Source: CAVTZP01 sp964456815 (lineage in GTDB: Bacteria; Chloroflexota; Dehalococcoidia; Dehalococcoidales; BS750m-G39). From it: DNA of 6,910 nt. Below, piece after piece: positions 1 through 6,255 of this stretch. The stretch's first letter is position 1. Every line of letters starts with the position of its first letter. The notes below the pieces were generated by a model. That model saw nothing but the letters and a program-made list of their open reading frames with translations, was not told the DNA's origin and did not search any database. Position numbers and translations under genes: made by a program. The DNA lies in NCBI GenBank assembly GCA_964456815.1, contig CAYWCO010000062.1, positions 1 through 6,910 of the forward strand, read 5' to 3'.

Positions 1-24
1 GCGCCTTATCATTGACGGCGCCAT
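1..24 (-). CDS. Possible 5' end of next cobalamin-operon gene (partial)
   Basis: An ATG at 24-22 opens a frame that runs off the left edge after eight codons (MAPSMIRR). It lies 11 nt after the CbiE-CbiT stop codon, on the same strand, with a weak purine-rich GAGAGA just upstream. A second in-frame ATG lies at 12-10. The spacing suits another gene of the same operon, possibly a further corrin methyltransferase, but eight residues cannot identify a family. The product is not assigned. Confidence 0.35.
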
Positions 25-35
25 TCTCTCTGCAA

Positions 36-1283
36 TCATGCTACTTCTCTCCTCTCTTGCACTCCGGTGACAATAAAGACCGGGTTCAGTGCTCCAAAGC
101 GGGTAAGCTCCTTGACGCTGGTGCTGCGGGCTATATTGACCAGGGTGACCTCAGGCACAAAGCCTCTGGCTCTGAGGGCATTAACGGCAGCGCCCAGGTT
201 CTCAAGGGCAACAATATTAATGACAACGCGCCCACCGGGCTTGAGCCGGCGGCTGACGAAGTCCAGTATCTTTCCCATTCTTCCCCCGCTACCCCCGATA
301 AAGACGGCGGTGGGGGCGGGCAACTTGTCTAAACCGTCCGGGGCAAAGCTCTGGACCAGCTCAACATTGGGCACGTTAAACTTCTTTAGGTTTTTCCTGA
401 CTATGGCTATATCCTTATCGTTCTTTTCTATGGCAAAGACTTGTCCCCTTCTGGCGAGAAAGGAGGCTTCTATTGATATTGCCCCCGAGCCAGCGCCGAT
501 ATCCCAGACAACACTGTCCTCGGCAAGACGCATCTTAGCCAGGCTTACTGCCCTGACCTCCTGCTTGGTGATAAGCCCCCTTATTGGTCGGCGCTGATAG
601 AACTCCTCATCGGCTATCCCCAGCCGGGGGTAAAGCCTAGCTGCCGCCTTCTTCCGGGCTCTCAACAGAATCAGGATGTTGAGGGGGGAGGACTTCACCT
701 TGGTTAAGCCAGGCAGGTCGGTCTTAACGAGCTTTTCATCTTTACTGCCAAGGTCCTGGCAGACATAAGCCCGGTAGCCGCTAATACCGTGTTCCAGCAA
801 CACCCTGGCGACATCAGCCGGCGTATGCCTATCGTCGGTGAAGATGCCAAGCTTATCGTTTGAGCGCACCGTCTCGACAATATCCTCGATGGGTCGGGAG
901 TGAACGCTGGCGAAGACGGCATCCTCCCAGCTCTCCTTAATGCGGGCAAAAGCCAGCTGCATGGCACTCACGTTAGGTATTATGTCAACAACATTCCCGC
1001 TCAGCTTAGCCGTCAGATAGCTGGCTATGCCGTAAAAGTTGGGGTCACCCGAAGCCAGAACGACCATTCGCTTCCGCCCCAGGCTTCTTTTGATTAAACC
1101 AGTCACTTCAACCAGATTGTTTTTAATGGCAATTTTCTCCCCGCTTAGAGAGGGAAACAGGGCAAGCAAGCGCCTGCCGCCAAAGACTATCTCCGCCTCG
1201 TTTAGCAGGCGGCTTGCATCTGGCAGCAGGCTGGAAGCACCCTCAGGTGCCACCCCGATAATATAGACCTTACGTTTTGGCAT
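36..1283 (-). CDS. cbiET: Cobalt-precorrin-7 C5-methyltransferase / cobalt-precorrin-6B C15-methyltransferase (decarboxylating), CbiE-CbiT fusion
   Basis: This bifunctional cytoplasmic enzyme of corrin-ring synthesis (CobL-type) adds methyls at C5 and C15 and removes the C12 acetate carboxyl, using SAM. Residues about 5-210 are the CbiE half, a tetrapyrrole-methylase fold with LASGDP (76-81) and NVSAMQLAF (104-112). Residues about 225-415 are the CbiT half, a Rossmann methyltransferase with the SAM loop WDIGAGSG (260-267). The 415-residue length fits the fused family. I chose the ATG at 1283 because the protein then begins MPKRKVYIIGV as the family does and GGGGAGGG lies just upstream; the ATG at 1310 has no good ribosome site and adds nine unrelated residues. 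The start overlaps the cbiD stop by 14 bp, which suggests translational coupling. CbiE and CbiT are separate in some anaerobes and fused in others, so the fusion itself is ordinary. Confidence 0.94.
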   Translation of the reverse strand: MPKRKVYIIGVAPEGASSLLPDASRLLNEAEIVFGGRRLLALFPSLSGEKIAIKNNLVEVTGLIKRSLGRKRMVVLASGDPNFYGIASYLTAKLSGNVVDIIPNVSAMQLAFARIKESWEDAVFASVHSRPIEDIVETVRSNDKLGIFTDDRHTPADVARVLLEHGISGYRAYVCQDLGSKDEKLVKTDLPGLTKVKSSPLNILILLRARKKAAARLYPRLGIADEEFYQRRPIRGLITKQEVRAVSLAKMRLAEDSVVWDIGAGSGAISIEASFLARRGQVFAIEKNDKDIAIVRKNLKKFNVPNVELVQSFAPDGLDKLPAPTAVFIGGSGGRMGKILDFVSRRLKPGGRVVINIVALENLGAAVNALRARGFVPEVTLVNIARSTSVKELTRFGALNPVFIVTGVQERREVA

Positions 1284-2370
1284 CAGCCCTCCCCAGAATA
1301 ACTCCGTCATAGCTGCTCATGATGCACTCCACCTCAATTTTTCCCCCCGCCTTCTCACGGCACCTCTCTGCCGCCAGCAGGCAGAGTTTACTGCAGAATT
1401 TTGGGCTATATTGCGGGGGCAGCATCTTGCGGAAGTGGTTAGCGGTAACTGCTTTCTTTAAGGACTGCACTATCTCCTCAGGCACACCACAGTCAGCCGT
1501 AACCTCAGCCAAGAAATCAATATCCACCCGGGAATGGCTGACATTGGTATACATATGCCCGGCGGCAAGCTTGCTGAGCTTACCCGTCATGCCCCAGACA
1601 ATCACCTTATCAAAAGACCTCCTGGCGCACTGCTCAAGCGAGTAGCCAATAAAGTCTCCGGCCTGAACGAAGCATTCCTCAGCCAGTTCCAGCTCACCCT
1701 GAGCGAATTTTTCACTTCTCCTGCCCGTGGTCAGTACTATCTGGCGGCAGCCGCAGGCTACGGCTACATCCAGCGACTGAGAGATGCAAGCCTCATAGGC
1801 ACTAACCGAGTAAGGGATGACAACCCCGGTAGTGCCCAGAATTGAGATGCCCTTAATTATCCCCAAGCGAGGATTCAGGGTTCTTCTGGCTAGTTTCTCT
1901 CCTTCAGCCACCGATATTGTTACCTCAACGCCTTTATCATTCTTTTTGGGGCCGTTCTTTTCTGGCATTACCTCTCTCACCGAGCTTTCTATCATCTGGC
2001 GGGGCACGGGGTTAATCGCCGCCATACCAACCGCTATTTCCAGCCCGGGCTTAGTCACCACCCCAACCCCCTTCCCTCCCCTGATATCAATCCCCGGCTT
2101 ATCCTCCCAGCGCACGGCAGCCCAGATTTCAGCCCCATGGGTAACATCAGGGTCATCGCCGGCATCCTTTATCACCGAGCATGATGCCTGAGTGCGATCA
2201 AAGAGACACCGGTTGACCTTGAAACTGACCTGTCCAGCATGAAGAGCGACCTGAACATGGTCGACCGCCTCCTGCCTTAGCAGCACCATCATAGCTGCCC
2301 GTGCCGCCGCTGCGGCACAGGCTCCGGTGGTATAGCCTGAGCGCAAGGGCCCGTCTTTCTTTCTAGCCAT
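1270..2370 (-). CDS. cbiD: Cobalt-precorrin-5B C1-methyltransferase CbiD
   Basis: CbiD methylates C1 of cobalt-precorrin-5B with SAM during ring contraction in the anaerobic cobalamin pathway. It is the marker that separates this route from the oxygen-dependent one. At 366 residues it has the normal family length. Visible signatures are GYTTGACAAAAA (12-23), KDAGDDPDVTHGAE (68-81), GGKGVGVVTKPGL (98-110), NPRLGIIKGISILGTTG (166-182) and the GMTGKLSKLAAG stretch (260-271) followed by a conserved HSR-x-D segment. The ATG at 2370 overlaps the upstream fusion gene by 8 bp and is preceded by GGGGACAGGG. It sits between cbiX-cbiC and cbiE-cbiT in one tight operon. No frameshift or missing motif is seen. 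Confidence 0.96.
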   Translation of the reverse strand: MARKKDGPLRSGYTTGACAAAAARAAMMVLLRQEAVDHVQVALHAGQVSFKVNRCLFDRTQASCSVIKDAGDDPDVTHGAEIWAAVRWEDKPGIDIRGGKGVGVVTKPGLEIAVGMAAINPVPRQMIESSVREVMPEKNGPKKNDKGVEVTISVAEGEKLARRTLNPRLGIIKGISILGTTGVVIPYSVSAYEACISQSLDVAVACGCRQIVLTTGRRSEKFAQGELELAEECFVQAGDFIGYSLEQCARRSFDKVIVWGMTGKLSKLAAGHMYTNVSHSRVDIDFLAEVTADCGVPEEIVQSLKKAVTANHFRKMLPPQYSPKFCSKLCLLAAERCREKAGGKIEVECIMSSYDGVILGRADAKT

Positions 2371-3388
2371 CCCTGTCCCCAGCCATTTTCAGCAGGGCAT
2401 TAACCGTAGCCACCGCCACGGCACTGCCACCGCGATTCCCGGTGATGGTAATATAGGGAATATCGCGCTTTATAAGCTCGTCCTTGGACTCCTTCGCCTG
2501 CACAAAACCAACCGGCATCCCCACCACCAGAGCCGGTCTTATTCCGTCGTTGTCAATCAACTCCAGCAAAGCCAAGAGGGCAGTGGGGGCATTGCCGATG
2601 GCGACTATGGCGCCGTTAAGCCTTGTCCCCAACCGACGCATTGCCGCCGCGGCACGGGTAGTATCCGGCTCCAGCCCCCTGGTTTCATCCATGGCGCAGG
2701 AGAGAGAACAGCCACACCTTTCAAGCAGACGCTCATTGATACCGGCGGCCACCATCCGAACATCGGTAAAAATAGGACTACCTCTAGCTATGGCACTTAG
2801 TCCACTGGAAATCGCCGACGGGCTGAATTTTATCAAGGGGGCAAGCTGGGGGTCGCCGCCGGCATGGACAATGCGCCTGACTACCAGCCGCTCCTCTTCG
2901 GAGATATTCAGCGAGGGCGGCAAAAGTTTATCCACAATCTCCATACTCCGCTGCTCGATGTCTGCAGGGGAGCTCGGTGAAAGGCGAGCATCTGGCGAAA
3001 GCTCCGGGGCCGCTTCCCGGATGCGTTTTGCCACGCGGGGTACTAAAAGCTCATCGTTGCCGAGGGTATTGGCAGTGATGAATTGCACCCCTGGATATCG
3101 GCTTTCAAACCCCTTAATAAGCTCCGGGACATGCTCGGTGATGTGCCTCCCCGTAAAAAGGAAGTAGGGCATTATTACTATCCGCTCCACCCCCCGCCCT
3201 GCCAAGGACTCCACCGCTTCCTCCAGAGTGGGGTGATTAAACTGGAGTGCCGCCCCGGTAACTTCTACGCCGGGGGCCAGGAGGGGCTTTACCCCTTCAG
3301 CAAGCCGTCTCAAGGTCTCAGCGACCTCTACACTACCCCGCTCGCCACGACTGCCGTGGCATAAGATGACTATCCCAGTTTGTGGCAT
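2363..3388 (-). CDS. Sirohydrochlorin cobaltochelatase / cobalt-precorrin-8 methylmutase, CbiX-CbiC fusion
   Basis: One polypeptide joins the cobalt-insertion enzyme at the start of the pathway to the mutase near its end. Residues about 4-128 match the short CbiX chelatase: GIVILCHGSR carries one metal-binding His (H11) and PYFLFTGRH the other (H82). A Pro/Ser-rich linker follows at about 128-142. Residues about 145-335 match CbiC, which moves the C11 methyl to C12 to give cobyrinate: RIVHAGGDP with the probable catalytic His (H175), DVRMVAAGI (209-217), GNAPTAL (265-271), VVGMPVGF (288-295) and RGGSAVAVA. I chose the ATG at 3388, giving 341 residues. The longer frame opening with TTG at 3457 is rejected because that codon is part of the -35 promoter box and the extra 23 residues match nothing. 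The ribosome site is weak (AGGTT-like). It is the first gene of the operon. Confidence 0.93.
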   Translation of the reverse strand: MPQTGIVILCHGSRGERGSVEVAETLRRLAEGVKPLLAPGVEVTGAALQFNHPTLEEAVESLAGRGVERIVIMPYFLFTGRHITEHVPELIKGFESRYPGVQFITANTLGNDELLVPRVAKRIREAAPELSPDARLSPSSPADIEQRSMEIVDKLLPPSLNISEEERLVVRRIVHAGGDPQLAPLIKFSPSAISSGLSAIARGSPIFTDVRMVAAGINERLLERCGCSLSCAMDETRGLEPDTTRAAAAMRRLGTRLNGAIVAIGNAPTALLALLELIDNDGIRPALVVGMPVGFVQAKESKDELIKRDIPYITITGNRGGSAVAVATVNALLKMAGDRDG

Positions 3389-3428
3389 ACTGCACAACCT
3401 AACCTGATTAAAAACAAGTCTGGTTGAC

Positions 3429-3457
3429 AGTATACAAGCGTAGATATTGCCTGTCAA
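3429..3457 (-). promoter_or_regulatory. Sigma-70-type promoter of the cobalamin operon
   Basis: On the minus strand TTGACA (3457-3452) is followed by a 17-bp spacer and TATACT (3434-3429), one mismatch from the full consensus. Transcription would start near 3422, leaving a leader of only about 34 nt before the cbiX-cbiC ATG. That is too short for a cobalamin riboswitch aptamer. Confidence 0.85.
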
Positions 3458-3470
3458 TAAGTATTGACAG
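3451..3470. promoter_or_regulatory. Perfect 9-2-9 palindrome over the -35 box, candidate operator
   Basis: The 20-bp sequence CTGTCAATAAGTATTGACAG has perfectly complementary 9-bp arms around a 2-bp centre. The left arm contains the complete -35 hexamer of the cobalamin-operon promoter. A third copy of the half-site, TTGACAG, lies at 3424-3430 next to the -10 box. A dimeric regulator bound here would cover the promoter. The N-2-N layout resembles ArsR/SmtB-type operators, but the arm sequence does not let me name a family. Confidence 0.65.
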
Positions 3471-3695
3471 AGGGTATATACTGGTATCGAGCAGATTTAG
3501 CAATAGAGAAATATAGGAAAGCCAAGGGATAAGTGGGGGCAAGGAAGCGGCGGCTGTTAGTTTGGTCACCGGACGCCGTGGAGCCAATGGTGAAACCGAC
3601 CACTTGTGTGGTCGGTTTTTGCTTGGGCAGGGAGCAGGATGTCTTTCGGGTAGTTGGCTTGAGATATCTGGGGCCTTGGGAAAGGAGGTAGATGT
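3471..3695 (+). other. Intergenic leader region upstream of the coiled-coil gene
   Basis: This stretch has no credible coding frame on either strand. It holds a strong plus-strand terminator hairpin (3593-3620), an excellent ribosome site (AAAGGAGGT, 3681-3689), and G-rich sequence between. Possible pairings upstream of the terminator include CGGCG (3548-3552) with CGCCG (3574-3578), and TCACC (3566-3570) with GGTGA (3589-3593). The second touches the base of the terminator stem. The plus-strand promoter is not clear: TTGACA at 3464-3469 with TATCGA 15 bp on is only a weak candidate. I recognise no known riboswitch here. Confidence 0.5.
3593..3620 (+). terminator. Intrinsic terminator upstream of the coiled-coil gene
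   Basis: AAACCGACCAC (3593-3603) pairs perfectly with GTGGTCGGTTT (3608-3618) across a TTGT loop, and five T follow from 3616. The opposite strand ends in only three T, so the signal points to plus-strand transcription. No gene precedes it on that strand, so it would end either a small RNA or an attenuated leader of the gene at 3696. Confidence 0.8.
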
Positions 3696-4346
3696 ATGGC
3701 ACAAAGAAGAGGTAGCAGTAAGACGCTAAAAAGAGGTAGCAGTAAGACGCTAAAAAGAGGTAGCAGTAAGACGCTAAGAATTTATACAGTAATTATGTTC
3801 TTAGTTTGTATAGTTGCTGGCATAGGTATAGGCTGGCTCACTACCAGGGGGAACCTAGAGGCTGCCCAGATAATGGGTGAGAGTCTAAAGGCTGAAAGTG
3901 AGCAATACGCCTCTTCCCTAGAAGAAGCTAACCACCTGGCCGGAATAGCCAATGAGCAGGTCAAGCTGAGCAATCAACAGATTGAGCAAGCTAATACTAA
4001 CATCGGGCAATTACAACAGGAGCTAGACGAAGCCGAGAAGTCTGTTGCCTACTGGTGGGAAAGGGCACACCCCAAGGAATTTAAGTCTGTTGACGAACTC
4101 AAGGCTTGGCTAGCTCAGGATGCTACTAACAACACTCTTCATATCTTTGGCGACGGCTGCATATCGAATTATGACTGTGACGACTACGCTGTGGCCCTGG
4201 TGCGAAACGCCCTTTTGGATGGTTACTTGGTTTCATTACAGATAGAAGACACCCACGTGACAAATAGCACCATTATCGGCAATGAAATCTACTATATTGA
4301 ACCCCAGACTGACGAGGTCTGGTTCTGGGGACACAGGGACAGATAA
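3696..4346 (+). CDS. Membrane-anchored coiled-coil protein with transglutaminase-like C-terminal domain
   Basis: I do not recognise a named gene. The 216-residue product has four parts. Residues 1-28 are a basic tail of three RGSSKTLK-type octapeptides. Residues about 29-48 form one transmembrane helix, with the basic tail probably inside the cell. Residues about 53-118 form a long Gln/Glu/Asn-rich coiled coil. Residues 125-216 form a compact domain with GDGCISNYDCDDYAVALV, His187 and YIEPQTDEVW. The order Cys161, His187, Glu202 and the CDDYA motif recall transglutaminase-like cysteine peptidases, in which Cys-His-Asp/Asn form the triad. The active site would lie outside the membrane; enzymatic activity is inference. 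The ATG at 3696 follows a near-perfect AAAGGAGGT by seven bases. The gene converges with the regulator gene downstream and has no obvious link to cobalt metabolism. It may be a peptidase, a cell-wall protein or an inactive binding domain. Confidence 0.85.
   Translation: MAQRRGSSKTLKRGSSKTLKRGSSKTLRIYTVIMFLVCIVAGIGIGWLTTRGNLEAAQIMGESLKAESEQYASSLEEANHLAGIANEQVKLSNQQIEQANTNIGQLQQELDEAEKSVAYWWERAHPKEFKSVDELKAWLAQDATNNTLHIFGDGCISNYDCDDYAVALVRNALLDGYLVSLQIEDTHVTNSTIIGNEIYYIEPQTDEVWFWGHRDR
3708..3779 (+). repeat. Three tandem 24-bp direct repeats inside the coding sequence
   Basis: The unit beginning AGAGGTAGCAGTAAGACG occurs at 3708-3731, 3732-3755 and 3756-3779. The first two copies are identical and the third differs by one base (A to G at its last codon). 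Each encodes R-G-S-S-K-T-L-K/R. Near identity at the DNA level points to recent slippage, and a unit that is a multiple of three keeps the frame whatever the copy number. Confidence 0.95.
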
Positions 4347-4414
4347 ATTGACTGGTGCCCGCGGGGTTAATTATCTTCTTACTAGCTAGAGGAAAATCTA
4401 TTGAGGATGAGGGA
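4347..4414. other. Convergent intergenic gap
   Basis: These 68 bases lie between the converging ends of the coiled-coil gene and the regulator gene. There is a short GC palindrome (CCCGCGGG) and an AT-rich stretch after it, but no stem followed by a T run that I would call a terminator on either strand. Confidence 0.5.
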
Positions 4415-5212
4415 CTATGAGCTGTTCTTCAGGCGCAGGTCTATAAGCTCGTAGGTCAGCCCTTCTTCCTGCTGCAGCCTCTTAATCAGTTCGGGGATAG
4501 CATCATCGGTGCAGACTACGGTAAAAGACAAGCCGCACTGGGCAGCCTCGACGGCGGCTTCGGTAACGCCGTAAAGATAGCGGGGTTCAATATCCGCCCG
4601 CCTCAGCGAGATTAAGGCCTCGATGCCGATAGCCCCAAGCTGCTGGTTGTTGGCGGCGTGGGTTTTCAGCAGCTTCAGGTCAACCTGCCTTGAGCCACCC
4701 TTCTGGATGCCCGGCACCTGCAGGATAGTTACCCTGCCCCTGGTCAGCGCCACCAGCCCCTCGATGTTAGCCACATCCACATCCTCACCCCGCTTCACGC
4801 TTGATACGGCAATACCCCTGGCGCCAGTGCTTGTCTGGGCGGTAGCAAACAGCAAGCCATCCTTCATCCTCAGCCCCACCGCCTGCCCCTGTTTTATATC
4901 GGACTCAGCGATGGCGGCGCAGACAGTAATATTGGTCACCGCCTGCTCCACCATAGAAGCATAGCCCCGCATCTCCCGGAGTATCTTGAGCATCCAGTTG
5001 ACCCCCTTGGGGCTAACTCTATAGTGAGAGCGACCGGTTGATACAACCAGGTCTCCCCTTACCAACTGATGAATGTAGTCTGATATTGCCTGCGGCGTTA
5101 CACCCAGCTTAACCGCGATACTCTTCTGCTGAATACCTGGGCCGGAGGTGGCAATCTCAACCAGTATCTGGAATCTGGTGGCAGCATTCTTGTTCTGCAG
5201 TATCTCTACCAT
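4415..5212 (-). CDS. Winged helix-turn-helix transcriptional regulator, archaeal-like (DUF7839-type)
   Basis: This is a probable DNA-binding regulator of 265 residues. Residues about 10-75 form a winged helix: ATRFQILVEIA is the first helix, VTPQAISDYIHQLV (38-51) the likely recognition helix, and VVSTGRSHYRVSPKG the wing. Residues about 80-260 form a larger domain with DIKQGQAVGLRMKDGLLFAT (a 20-residue stretch), LTRGRVTILQVP, KGGSRQVDL and a final VCTDDAIPELIKRL segment. From memory this architecture resembles regulators common in methanogens and haloarchaea; its effector is not known to me. The ATG at 5212 follows GAGGGG and lies 9 nt after the CDF stop, so the two genes share an mRNA and this gene is also under the NiCo riboswitch. 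It could regulate metal genes or even bind the palindrome at 3451, but that is speculation. Confidence 0.85.
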   Translation of the reverse strand: MVEILQNKNAATRFQILVEIATSGPGIQQKSIAVKLGVTPQAISDYIHQLVRGDLVVSTGRSHYRVSPKGVNWMLKILREMRGYASMVEQAVTNITVCAAIAESDIKQGQAVGLRMKDGLLFATAQTSTGARGIAVSSVKRGEDVDVANIEGLVALTRGRVTILQVPGIQKGGSRQVDLKLLKTHAANNQQLGAIGIEALISLRRADIEPRYLYGVTEAAVEAAQCGLSFTVVCTDDAIPELIKRLQQEEGLTYELIDLRLKNSS

Positions 5213-5221
5213 AGCCCCTCA

Positions 5222-6145
5222 TTACCCCCTGTCTCTCAAGGTGCAGGAAACAGAGCACCGGTCACACTCAGTAGTGCATGGCTCAACGTGAATAGTGATG
5301 TGAGCCTTAGGTAACCTCCTCTTTATATCTCGTTCCAGATGGTCGCACACGCGGTGTGCTTCTTCCACACTCTCATTCTTAGGCATAACCAGGTGCAAGT
5401 CAATATAGCGATAGCTCCCTGCCTTGCGCGTGCGCAGGTCATGAAAGGCAACCATCCGACAGTTATACTTTATAATACAAGCCCTTATAACGCCCTCTTC
5501 AGCCTCAGGTAATTTAGCATCAATCAGCCCACCAAACGAATTCTTTAGCACATCATAACCTGTTTTAAGGATGAGTAAAGCTACCCCCATAGCGATAATG
5601 GGGTCTACAATACTAAGGCCGGTAAAGCGTACGGCTAACAGCCCTCCCAGCACGGCAGCTGTGGAATAGACATCAACGGCAATATTTTGAGCGTTTGCCT
5701 GCAGCGCTACTGAATCTACTGCCCTTGCCACCTTGAACAGGTGGCGGGAAAGAAAAATGCTGGCTATCATTGAGACCAGCATTACCCCTATACCGGCTTC
5801 AGCCAGCTCCACCCTGGCTCCGGTTATTATTCTCTGTACCGCCGAATAGATAATCCAACCGCCGGCAACAAAAATCAGCGCTGCCTGCACTATAGCGGCA
5901 ATGTTCTCCGCCTTGCCATGACCGAAGGGGTGTTCCTTATCGGCAGGCCTAGTGGCTATACTAATGGCAACGAAGGTAACGACTACAGCCAGCAAATCAA
6001 GGGAGCTATCCACCGCCTGAGCCAGAATGCTGATGCTCCCGGTTATAATCGCCACCACCACCTTGAGCACCACCAGCCCAATTACCACTATGAGCATGAG
6101 CTTAACTGCGCTCTTTTTCTTGGAATCTCCCCTTTTTCTGGCCAT
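5222..6145 (-). CDS. Cation diffusion facilitator (CDF) transporter, probable Co2+/Ni2+ efflux
   Basis: This inner-membrane metal/proton antiporter has 307 residues and about six transmembrane helices in residues 12-205, followed by a cytoplasmic dimerisation domain. Family signatures are D46-x3-D50 in helix 2, HPFGHGKAE (72-80) in the following loop, the helix-5 segment ending in D158, and FHDLRTR (234-240) and IHVEP (285-289) in the C-terminal domain. Two things are odd. Position 154, usually His in the helix-5 H-x3-D motif of zinc-type members, is Asn. The tail carries C290-x3-C294-x2-C297-x3-C301, a likely extra metal site. I chose the ATG at 6145, preceded by CAGGAG. A longer frame from GTG at 6190 would translate the terminator stem and T run. 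A NiCo riboswitch directly upstream argues for cobalt or nickel as substrate, although sequence alone cannot exclude iron, manganese or zinc. Confidence 0.93.
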   Translation of the reverse strand: MARKRGDSKKKSAVKLMLIVVIGLVVLKVVVAIITGSISILAQAVDSSLDLLAVVVTFVAISIATRPADKEHPFGHGKAENIAAIVQAALIFVAGGWIIYSAVQRIITGARVELAEAGIGVMLVSMIASIFLSRHLFKVARAVDSVALQANAQNIAVDVYSTAAVLGGLLAVRFTGLSIVDPIIAMGVALLILKTGYDVLKNSFGGLIDAKLPEAEEGVIRACIIKYNCRMVAFHDLRTRKAGSYRYIDLHLVMPKNESVEEAHRVCDHLERDIKRRLPKAHITIHVEPCTTECDRCSVSCTLRDRG

Positions 6146-6164
6146 CGCACTCCTGCTTAAGATG

Positions 6165-6195
6165 AAAAAACCCGTGGTACCTGGTCCCACGGGTT
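6165..6195 (-). terminator. Intrinsic terminator, expression platform of the NiCo riboswitch
   Basis: On the minus strand AACCCGTGG (6195-6187) pairs perfectly with CCACGGGTT (6177-6169), and a run of six T ends at 6165. The 5' arm is shared with the aptamer: it contains the 3' strand of helix P4 and the first bases of the conserved GGGA junction. The P1 3' strand lies partly in the loop. Hairpin and aptamer therefore cannot form together. The T run ends 20 bp before the CDF start codon. Confidence 0.9.
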
Positions 6196-6247
6196 CAAGT
6201 CCCGCTGCTGCAAGTTCAGCCCGGCTCTACAAAGACCTGCTCCAGGC
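6179..6247 (-). ncRNA. NiCo (czcD-type) riboswitch aptamer
   Basis: The minus-strand RNA matches, from memory, the conserved blocks of the Ni2+/Co2+ riboswitch in order: AGCAGG (6241-6236), GCCGGGCUG (6225-6217 region), and GUGGGAC (6190-6184). Four helices can be drawn around a junction. P1 is GCCUGG (6247-6242) with CCAGGU (6184-6179). P2 is a very short GGUCU/AGAGCC hairpin (6237-6223) with a UUGU loop and a bulged A. P3 is GCUG (6220-6217) with CAGC (6210-6207). P4 is GCGGG (6205-6201) with CCCGU (6193-6189). This class is known to bind Co2+ or Ni2+ cooperatively and to switch on efflux genes such as czcD-type CDF transporters, which is the gene that follows. Metal binding should stabilise P1 and P4 and block the overlapping terminator, so expression turns on. 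The short P2 is the least typical part. Confidence 0.88.
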
Positions 6248-6255
6248 TTTTTAAA

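Noticed and set aside
67..597. Plus-strand 176-codon frame and similar frames opposite the cbi genes
   Set aside because: They are antisense shadows of well-supported genes with no domain signature or ribosome site.
3389..3457. N-terminal extension of the CbiX-CbiC frame to a TTG at 3457
   Set aside because: The TTG is part of the -35 box and the -10 box lies inside the extension, so it would not be in the mRNA.
3464..3490. Plus-strand promoter from the second TTGACA
   Set aside because: The best -10 (TATCGA) is poor and the spacing is 15 bp; the hexamer is explained by the palindrome. Kept only as a weak possibility.
3389..3695. Cobalamin riboswitch upstream of the cobalamin operon
   Set aside because: No B12-box-like or core motifs seen on the minus strand, and the promoter lies too close to the gene.
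3408..3704. Minus-strand frames of 98 and 82 codons in the intergenic region
   Set aside because: No ribosome site, low-complexity composition, no recognisable domain, and they run across the cobalamin promoter and the terminator.
3708..3779. CRISPR-like array
   Set aside because: The 24-bp units are head to tail with no spacers and lie in frame inside a gene.
6146..6190. N-terminal extension of the CDF frame to a GTG at 6190
   Set aside because: It would translate the terminator hairpin and T run; the ATG at 6145 has a good ribosome site.
6165..6195. T-box riboswitch, because TGGNACC-like sequences occur on both strands of the terminator
   Set aside because: No Stem I or specifier region, no aminoacyl-tRNA or amino-acid gene downstream, and the NiCo motif fits better.
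6189..6212. tRNA-like T-arm on the plus strand (CGGG-TTCAAGT-CCCG)
   Set aside because: There is no matching acceptor strand, D-arm or anticodon arm upstream. The hairpin is fully explained as helix P4 of the minus-strand NiCo riboswitch.
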